Shown piece by piece: positions 55,101 through 64,000 of a DNA stretch of 64,000 nucleotides. Origin of the DNA: Inia geoffrensis (lineage: Eukaryota > Chordata > Mammalia > Artiodactyla > Iniidae); assembly GCA_036417435.1 (NCBI GenBank), contig CM070910.1, forward strand, positions 72,338,784 to 72,402,783, in the 5' to 3' direction. Made by a program: the position numbers and the translations under genes. How positions within the stretch are numbered: the stretch's first letter is position 1; each line of letters starts with the position of its first letter. Under the pieces are notes generated by a model, which saw nothing but the letters and a program-made list of their open reading frames with translations, was not told the origin of the DNA and made no database searches.

Positions 55101-58100
55101 AGCACGATTCCTAATCCTGAACCTCACCCGAAGCCTTACACTCACCTGTGACTTAATCTTAACCAGGACATCAACACTAACCCATGTCCTGCAATGTAGG
55201 CTAACCCTAAACCGTTGCCATACCCTAACCTGTACTCTAATCCCTCCCCATTCCATAACAGTAAACCTAACCCGAACCCTAACCCTGACACTCACCCGAA
55301 GCTTTACCCTCACCCGTGTCCTAAATTTAACAAGGACATCAACACTAACCCATGCCCTCCAAAGTTGTCTAACCTTAAACCGTTACCATGCACTATCCTG
55401 TACCCTAATCCCTCCCCATTCCCTAAACCTAACCCTAACCCAAACCCTAAACCTGACCCTCTTCCGAGGCCTTACCCTCACCCGTGTCCTAATCTTAACC
55501 AGGACACCAACACTAACTCGTGCTCACACATGTACGCTAAACATTAAGCATTGTCGTATCCTAACCTGTACCCTAATCACTCCCCATTGCCTAACCCTAA
55601 ACCTAACCCGATCCCTTACCCTGTCCCTCACCCGAAGCCTTATCCTCACCCGTGCCCTAATCTTATCCAGTGCACCAACACTAACTCGTGCCCTCACACG
55701 TATGCTAACCCTTAAGCGTTGTCGTACCATAAACTCTAACCTAATCTCTCCCCATTCCCTAACCCTAGCCCTAACCCTAATCCTAACCCTGACCCTCACT
55801 CGAAGCCTTAACCTCACCTGTAACTTAATCTTAACCATTATACAAACACTAAACCGTGCGCTCACACGTACGCCAATCCTAAACTGCAGCCGTACCCTAA
55901 CCTGTACCCTAATACCTCCCCATTGCCTAACCCTAACCCGATCCATAATCCTGTCCCCCACCCGAAGCCTTACACTCACCTGTGCCCTTATCTTAACAAG
56001 AACACCAAAACTAACTCGTGCCCTCACACGTACGCTAACCCTTAAGCGTTGTCGTACCCTAAACTGTACCCTAATCCGTCCCCATTCTCTAACCCTAACC
56101 CTAACCCAAATCCTAATCCTGAACCTCAACCGAAGCCTTAACCTCACCCGTGACCTAATCTTAACCAGTATACCAACACTAAACCGTGCGCTCACACGTA
56201 GAGTAACCCTAAAGCACAGCCGTACCGTAACCTGTACCCTAATCCCTCTCCATTCCCTAACACTAACACTACACCGAATCCTAACCCTGACAAACACCCG
56301 AAGCTTTACTCTCACCCGTATCCTAATTTTAAACACTACATCCACACTAAACCATGCACTCCAACCTAGGCTAACACTAAACAGTTGCCGTCCCGTAAGC
56401 TGTACCCTAATCCCTCCCAACTGCCTAACCCTAACCCTAACCCGATACGTAATCCTGTCCCTCACCCGAAGCCTTACCCTCACCTGTGCCCGTATCTTAA
56501 CCAGTACACCAAAATTAACTCGTGCCCTTACACGTATGCTAAACCTTAAGCGTTGTCTACCAAAACTGTACCCTAATCCCTCCCCATTCCCTAACCCTAA
56601 CCCTAACCCGAATCCTAATCCTGACCCTCACCAGAAGCCTTAACCTCACCCGTGACCTAATCTTAACCAATACACCAACACTAAACTGTGCCCTCACACG
56701 TAGAATAACCCTAAACCGCAGCCGTACGCTAAACTGCACACTAATCCAAATCCATTCCCTAACCCTAACCCGAACACTAACCCTGACACTCACCCGTAAC
56801 TTTACCCTCACTCGTGTAATAATTTTAAACAGTACATCACCACTAAACCATGCCCTCAAACGTAGGCTAAACCTAAATTGTTGCTGTACCCTAACCTGTA
56901 CCCTATTCCCTCCCCATTGCCTAACCATAACTCCTAAACCGATCCCTAATCCTGTCCCTCACCCAAAGCCTTACCCTCACCCATGCCCTGAACTGAACCA
57001 GTACACCAACACTAACTCGTGCCCTCACACTTACGCTAACACTTAAGCGTTGTTGTACCTTAAACTCTACCCTAAAACCTCCCCATTTCCTAACTCTAAC
57101 CCTAACCCGAATCCTAACCCTGACCCTCACCCGAAGCCTTACCCTCACCCGTGACCTAATCTTAACCAGTACACCAACACTAAACAGTGCCCTCACACGT
57201 ACGCTAACCCTTAAGCATTGTCGTATCCTAACATGTACCCTAATCCCTCTCCATTCCATAACCCTAACCCTAACCCGAGCCCTAACCCTGACACTCACCC
57301 GAAGCTTTACCCTCACCCGTGTCCTAATATTAAACAGTACATCAACACTAACCCATGCCCTGCAATGTAGGCTAACCCTAAACTGTTGCCGTACCCTAAC
57401 CTGTACCCTAATCCCTCTCCATTCCCTAACCCTAACCCTAACCCAAACCTTAAACCTGACCCTCTTCCGAGGCCTTACCCTCACCTGTGCCCTAATCTTA
57501 ACCAGTACACCAACACTAAACCGTGACTTCACACGTACGCTAAACCTAAACCGCAGCTGTACCCTAACCTGTACCCTAATCCCTCCCCATTGCCTAACCC
57601 TAACCCTAACCTGATCCCTAATCCTGTCCCTCTCCCGAAGCCATACCCTCACCCGTGCCCAAATATTAACCAGTACACCAATACTAACTCATGCTCTCAC
57701 ACGTACGCTAATCCTTAAGCATTGTCGTACCCTAACCTGTACCCTAATACCTCTCCATACCCTAACCCTAACCCTAACTCGAACCCTAACCCTGACACTC
57801 ACCTGAAGCTTTACCCTCAACCGTGTCCGAATTTTAACCAGGACATCAGCACTAACCCATGCCCTGAAACGTAGACTAACCCTAAACCGTTGCCGTACCC
57901 TAACCTGTACCCTAATCCCTCCCCATTCCCTAACCCTAACCCTAACCCAAACCCTAAACCTGACCCTCTTCCAAGGCCTTACCGTCTCCCGTGCCCTAAT
58001 CTTAACCAGTACACCAACACTAATTTGTGCCCTCACACTTACGCTAACACTTAAGCGTTGTCGTCCCCTAAACTATAACCTAATGCCTCCCCATTTCCTA

Positions 58101-61100
58101 ACCCTAACCCTAACCTGAATCCTAACCCTGACCCTCACTCGAAGCCTTAACCTCCCCCGTGATTTAATCTTAACCATTACACCAACACAAAACCATGCCC
58201 TCAAACGTACGCTAACCCTAAACCGCAGCCGCGCGCTAACCTGTACCCTAATACTTCCCCATTGCCTAACCCTAACCCTAACACGATCCATAATCCTTTC
58301 CCTCACCCGAATCCTTAGCCTCACCCGTGCCCTTATCTTAACCAGTACACCAAACCTAACTCGTACCCTCACACGTACGCTAACCCTTAAGTGTTGTTTA
58401 CCCTAATCTGTACCCAAATACCTCCCCATTCCCTAACAGTAACCCTAAACCGAATCCTAATCCTGACCCTCACCCGAAGCCTTAACCTCACCTGTGACTT
58501 AATCTTAACCATTACACCAACACTAAACCGTGCCATCACACGTACACTAACCCTTAAGCGTTGTCTTACCCTAACCTGTACCCTAATCCCTCTCCATTCC
58601 CTAACCCTAACCCGAACACTAACCCTGACACTCACCCGTAACTTTACCCTCACTCGTTTAATAATTTTAAAGAGTACATCACCACTAAACCATGCCCTCA
58701 AACGTAGGCTAAACCTAAATTGTTGCTGTACCCTAACCTGTCCCCTATTCCCTCCCCATTGCCTAACCATAACTCCTAAACCGATCCCTAATCCTGTCCC
58801 TCACCCAAAGCCTTACCCTCACCCGTGCCCTGAACTGAACCAGTACACCAACACTAACTCGTGCCCTCACACTTAAGCTAACACTTAAGCATTGTCGTAC
58901 CTTAAACTCTACCCTAAAACCTCCCTATTTCCTAACTCTAACCCTAACCCGAATCCTAACCCTGACCCTCACCCGAAGCCTTACCCTCACCCGTGACCTA
59001 ATCTTAACCAGTACACCAACACTAAACAGTGCCCTCACACGTACGCTAACCCTTAAGCATTGTCGTATCCTAATATGTACCCTAATATCTCTCCATTCCC
59101 TAACCCTAACCCTAACCCAAACCCTAAACCTGACCCTCTTCCGAGGCCTTACCCTCACCTGTGACCTAATATTAACCAGTACACCTACACTAAACCGTGA
59201 CCTCACACGTACGCTAAACCTAAACCGCAGCTGTACCATAACCTGTACCCTAATCCCTCCCCATGGCTTAACCCTAACCCTAACCCGATCCCTAATCCTG
59301 TCCCTCACCCGAAGCCTTACCCTCACCCGTTCCCTAATCTTAACCAGTACACGAAAACTAACTCGTGCTCTCACACGTACGCTAACCCTTAAACGTTGTG
59401 TTACCCTAAACTGTACGCTAATCCCTTCCCATTCCCTAACCCTAACCCTAACCAGAATCCTAATCCTGACCCTCATCCGAAGCCTTAACCTCACCCATGA
59501 CTTAATATTAACCATTACACCAACACTAGACCGTGCCATCACACGAACGATAACCCTTAAGCGTTGTCTTACCCTAACCTGTACCGTAATCACTCTCCAT
59601 TCCTCAACCCTAACCGTAACTCGAACCCTAACCCTGACAATCACCCGAAGCTTTACCCTCACCCGTGTCCTAATTTTAAACAGTACATCACCATGAACCC
59701 ATGCCTTCAAACGTAGGCTAACCCTAAACCGTTGCTGTACCCTAACCTGTACCCTAATCCCTCCCCATTGCCTAATCTTAACCCTAAACCGATCCCTTAT
59801 CCTTTCCCTCACGCGAAGCCTTACCTTCACACGTGCCCTCATCTTAACCAGTACACCAAATCTAACTCATGCCCTCACATGTACGCTAACCATTAAGCGT
59901 TCTCATATCCGAAACTGCACCCTAATCCTTCCCCATTTCCTAACCCTAACCTTAGCCCGATTCCTAATCCTGACCCTCACACGTAGCCTTAACCTCACCC
60001 GTGACCTAATCTTAACCAGGACATCAACACTAAACCGTGCCCTCAGACGTACAGTAACAGTAAACCGCAACCGTACCCTAACCTGCAGCCTAATCCAACT
60101 CCATTCCCTAACACTAACCCTAACCCGAACCCTAAACCTGACACTCACCCGAAGCTTTACCCTCACCCGTGTCCTAATTTTAACCAGGACATCAACACTA
60201 AGCAATGCCCTGCTATGTAGGCTAACCCTAAACCGTAGCCATAACCTAACCTGTACCCAAATCCCCCTCCATTCCCTAACCCTAACCCTAACCCAAACCC
60301 TAAACATGACCCTCTTCCAAGGCCTTACCCTCACACGTGCCCTAATCTTAACCAGTACACCAACACTAACTCGTGCCCTCACACTTACGCTAACCCTTAT
60401 GTGCTGTCGTACAATAAACTGTAACCTAATCCCTCCCCATTTCCTAACCCTAACCCTAACCCGAATCCTAATCCTGGCCCACACCCGAAGCCTTACCCTC
60501 ACCTGTGCCCGTATCTTAACCAGTACACCAAAACTAACTCGTGCCCTTACACGTATGCTAACCCTTAAGCGTTGTCTACCCAAAACTGTACCCTAATCCC
60601 TCCCCATTCCCTAACCCTAACCCTAACCCGAATCCTAATCCTGACCCTCACCAGAAGCCTTAACCTCACACGTGACCTAATCTTAACCATTACACCAACA
60701 CTAAACTGTGCCCTCACACGTTGAATAACCCTAAACCGCAGCCGTACGCTAAACTGCACACTAATCCAAATCCATTCCCTAACCCTAACCCGAACACTAA
60801 CCCCGACACTCACCCGTAACTTTACCCTCACTCGTGTAATAATTTTAAACAGTACATCACCATTAAACCATGCCCTCAAACGTAGGCTAAACCTAAATTG
60901 TTGCTGTACCCTAACCTGTACCCTATTCCCTCCCCATTGCCTAACCATAACTCCTAAACCGATCCCTAATCCTGTCCCTCACCCAAAGCCTTACCCTCAC
61001 CCGTACCCTGAACTGAACCAGTACACCAACACTAACTCGTGCCCTCACACTTACGCTAACACTTAAGCGTTGTTGTACCTTAAACTCTACCCTAAAACCT

Positions 61101-64000
61101 CCCCATTTCCTAACTCTAACCTTAACCCGAATCCTAACCCTGACCCTCACCCGAAGCCTTACCCTCACCCGTGACCTAATCTTAACCAGTACACCAACAC
61201 TAAACAGTGCCCTCACACGTACGCTAGCCCTTAAGCATTGTCGTATCCTAACATGTACCCTAATACCTCTCCATTCCATAACCCTAACCCTAAACCGAAC
61301 CCTAATCCTGACACTCACCCGAAGCTTTACCCTCACCCGTGTCCTAATTTTAAACAGTACATCAACACTAACCCATGCCCTGCAATGTAGGCTAACCCTA
61401 AACTGTTGCCGTACCCTAACCTGTACCCTAATCCCTCTCCATTCCCTAACCCTAACCCTAACCCAAACCTTAAACCTGACCCTCTTCTGAGGCCTTACCC
61501 TCACCTGTGCCCTAATCTTAACCAGTACACCAACACCAAACCGTGACCTCACACGTACGCTAAACCGAAACTGCAGCTGTACCCTAACCTGTACCCTAAT
61601 CCCTCCCCATTGCCTAACCCTAACCCTAACCTGATCCATAATCCTGTCCCTCACCCGAAGCCATACCCTCACCCGTGCCCAAATATTAACCAGTACACCA
61701 ATATTAACTCATGCTCTCACACGTACGCTAACCCTTAAGCGTTGTCGTACCCTAACCTGTACCCTAATACCTCTCCATACCCTAACCCTAACCCTAACCC
61801 GACCCCTAACCCTGACACTCACCTGAAGCTTTACCCTCAACCGTGTCCGAATTTTAAGCAGGACATCAGCACTAACCCATGCCCTGAAACGTAGACTAAC
61901 CCTAAACCGTTGCCGTACCCTAACCTGTACCCTAATCCCTCCCCATTCCCTAACCCTAACCCTAACCCAAACCCTAAACCTGACCCTCTTCCGAGGCCTT
62001 ACCCTCTCCCGTGCCCTAATCTTAACCAGTACTGCAACACTAATTTGTGCCCTCACACTTACGCTAACACTTAAGCGTTGTCGTCCCCTAAACTATAACC
62101 TAATGCCTCCCCATTTCCTAACCCTGACCCTAACCTGAATCCTAACCCTGACCCTCACTCGAAGCCTTAACCTCCCCCGTGATTTAATCTTAACCATTAC
62201 ACCAACACTAAACCATGCCCCAAATGTACGCTAACCCTAAACCGCAGCCGCGCGCTAACCTGTACCCTAATACTTCCCCATTGCCTAACCCTAACCCTAA
62301 CACGATCCATAATCCTTTCCCTCACCCGAATCCTTAGCCTCACCCGTGCCCTTATCTTAACCAGTACACCAAACCTAACTCGTATCCTCACACGTACGCA
62401 AACCCTTAAGTGTTGTCTTACCCTAATCTGTACCCAAATACCCCCCCATTCCCTAACAGTAACCCTAACCCGAATCCTAATCCTGACCCTCACCCGAAGC
62501 CTTAACCTCACCCGTGACTTAATCTTAACCATTACACCAACACTAAACCGTGCCATCACACGTACACTAATCCTTAAGCGTTGTCTTACCCTAACCTGTA
62601 CCCTAATCCCTCTCCATTCCCTAACCCTAACCCGAACACTAACCCTGACACTCACCCGTAACTTTACCCTCACTCGTGTAATAATTTTAAACAGTACATC
62701 ACCACTAAACCATGCCCTCAAACGTAGGCTAAACCTAAATTGTTGCTGTACCCTAACCTGTACCCTATTCGCTCCCTATTGCCTAACCATAACTCCTAAA
62801 CCGATCCCTAATCCTGTCCCTCACCCAAAGCCTTACCCTCACCCGTGTCCTGAACTGAACCAGTACACCAACACTAACTCGTGCCCTCACACTTACGCTA
62901 ACACTTAAGCATTGTCGTACCTTAAACTCTAACCTAAAACCTCCCCATTTCCTAACTCTAACCCTAACCCGAATCTTAACCCTGACCCTCAACCGAAGCC
63001 TTACCCTCACCCGTGACCTAATCTTAACCAGTACACCAACACTAAACAGTGCCCTCACACGTACGCTAGCCCTTAAGCATTGTCGTATACTAACATGTAC
63101 CCTAATACTTCTCCATTCCCTAACCCTAACCCTAACCCAAACCCTAAACCTGACCCTCTTCCGAGGCCTTACCCTCACCTGTGCCCTAATCTTAACCAGT
63201 ACACCAACACTAAACCGTGACCTCACACGTACGCTAAACCTAAACAGCAGCTGTACCCTAACCTGTACCCTAATCCCTCCCCATTGCCTAACCCTAACCC
63301 TAACCCGATCCCTAATCCTGTCCCTCACCCGAAGCCTTAACCTCACCCGTTCCCTAATCTTAACCAGTACACAAAAACTAACTCGTGCCCTCACACATAC
63401 GCTAACCCTTAAGCGTTGTCTTACCCTAAACTGTACGCTAATCCCTTCCCATTCCCTAACCCTAACCCTAACCCGAATCCTAATCCTGACCCTCACCCGA
63501 AGCCTTAACCTCACCCGTGACTTAATATTAACCATTACACCAACACTAGACTGTGCCATCACACGAAAGATAACCCTTAAGCATTGTCTTACCCTAACCT
63601 ATACCCTAATCACTCTTCATTCCTCAACACTAACCGTAACTCGAACCCTAACCCTGACAATCACCCGAAGCTTTACCCTCACCCGTGTCCTAATTTTAAC
63701 CAGGACATCAACACTAAGCAATGCCCTGCTATGTAGGCTAACCCTAAACCGTAGCCGTAACCTAACCTGTACCCAAATCCCTCTCCATTCCCTAACGCTA
63801 ACCCTAACCCAAACCCTAAACCTGACCCTCTTCCAAGGCCTTACCCTCACACGTGCCCTAATCTTAACCAGTACACCAACACTAACTCGTGCCCTCACAC
63901 TTACGTTAACCCTTATGCGCTGTCGTACAATAAACTGTAACCTAATCCCTCCCCATTCCCTAATTCTAACCCTAAACCGAATCCTAATCCTGGACCTCAC
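49110..64000. repeat. Large higher-order duplication, copy 2
   Basis: Near-identical partner of 29469-44346, continuing to the window end. It reproduces every internal landmark of copy 1: the CTGTACCCAAATACC markers (50368, 53725, 58408, 62428), the CTTAAGAACTGTC block (54877), both 4.0-kb repeats and the three-monomer difference near 63692. Known differences are a few substitutions, one T-run base at about 61327, and two extra hexamers at about 61950. The right end is cut by the window. Confidence 0.93.

Larger units (their letters stand above)
46000..64000. repeat. 168-bp telomere-like satellite array, contig right of the gap
   Basis: Same monomer, strand bias and hexamer phase as the left contig. 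It is built almost entirely of segments also seen to the left: 46000-46852 matches 30055-30907, about 46843-48694 matches 43948-45799, 48695-49109 is a more diverged relative of about 28886-29300, and 49110-64000 matches 29469-44346. It contains no gene or unique DNA and runs off the end of the window. Confidence 0.98.

Noticed and set aside
1..64000. CRISPR array
   Set aside because: There are no distinct unique spacers; the repeats are contiguous and all parts of each unit are homologous.
1..64000. CENP-B box (TTCGNNNNANNCGGG) indicating a centromere
   Set aside because: I checked the CGAA-containing variants on the + strand and found none with CCCG at the required spacing. A systematic scan was not possible by eye.
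1..64000. Plant-type (CCCTAAA) or insect-type (CCTAA) telomere origin
   Set aside because: CCCTAAA appears only as scattered single variants. The phase is strictly 6 bp and the perfect core is CCCTAA, so a TTAGGG-type ancestor fits best.
1..64000. Transposon or retroelement insertions
   Set aside because: No terminal repeats, target duplications, poly(A) tracts or non-satellite sequence interrupt the array anywhere I read.

Overview
The whole window is satellite DNA. I find no gene, RNA gene, transposon, CRISPR array or unique sequence in it. Apart from a 200-base run of N (45800-45999), every stretch I read belongs to one tandem array of degenerate telomere-type hexamers (CCCTAA on the + strand, TTAGGG on the - strand). 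The hexamers are organised into a monomer of exactly 168 bp, which is 28 hexamers kept in register. Landmarks recur at 292, 460, 628, 796, 964, 1132, 1300, 1468, 1636, 1804, 1972 and 2140, each step 168 bp. About 380 monomers fit in the window, all in the same orientation. The + strand is very C-rich and G-poor (about 70 C to 15 G in a typical monomer).

Organism: a eukaryote with TTAGGG-type telomeres. A vertebrate or another metazoan seems most likely, but fungi and some protists share this repeat, so the species cannot be named. The 200-N placeholder suggests a scaffolded whole-genome assembly. If the array is subtelomeric, its C-rich + strand means the chromosome end would lie to the left. 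An interstitial or pericentromeric block is equally possible. The window start is not a clean telomere: perfect CCCTAA runs never exceed about four to five units.

Layout: 1-29468 is a mosaic of monomer variants in which multi-monomer blocks recur at irregular multiples of about 168 bp. 29469-44346 recurs at 49110-64000, offset 19641 (later 19654) bp, at about 99.9% identity by eye. Inside each copy lies a roughly 4.0-kb repeat (about 24 monomers) present twice, the second time lacking exactly three monomers. 45800-45999 is the gap. 46000-46852 matches 30055-30907, then switches inside 10 bp of shared sequence to material matching 43954-45799. That joins two segments that lie about 13 kb apart elsewhere. 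The level of identity drops sharply at 49110.

Long open frames exist on both strands because 168 is a multiple of 3 and CCCTAA has a stop codon in only one frame per strand. They encode Leu-Thr / Asn-Pro repeats (+) or Val-Arg / Gly-Leu repeats (-). I treat all of them as by-products of the repeat and list no CDS. What deserves attention is the satellite itself: a telomere-derived, hexamer-phased 168-bp monomer with nested higher-order repeats, datable recombination junctions and dense G-quadruplex and TRF-type motifs.
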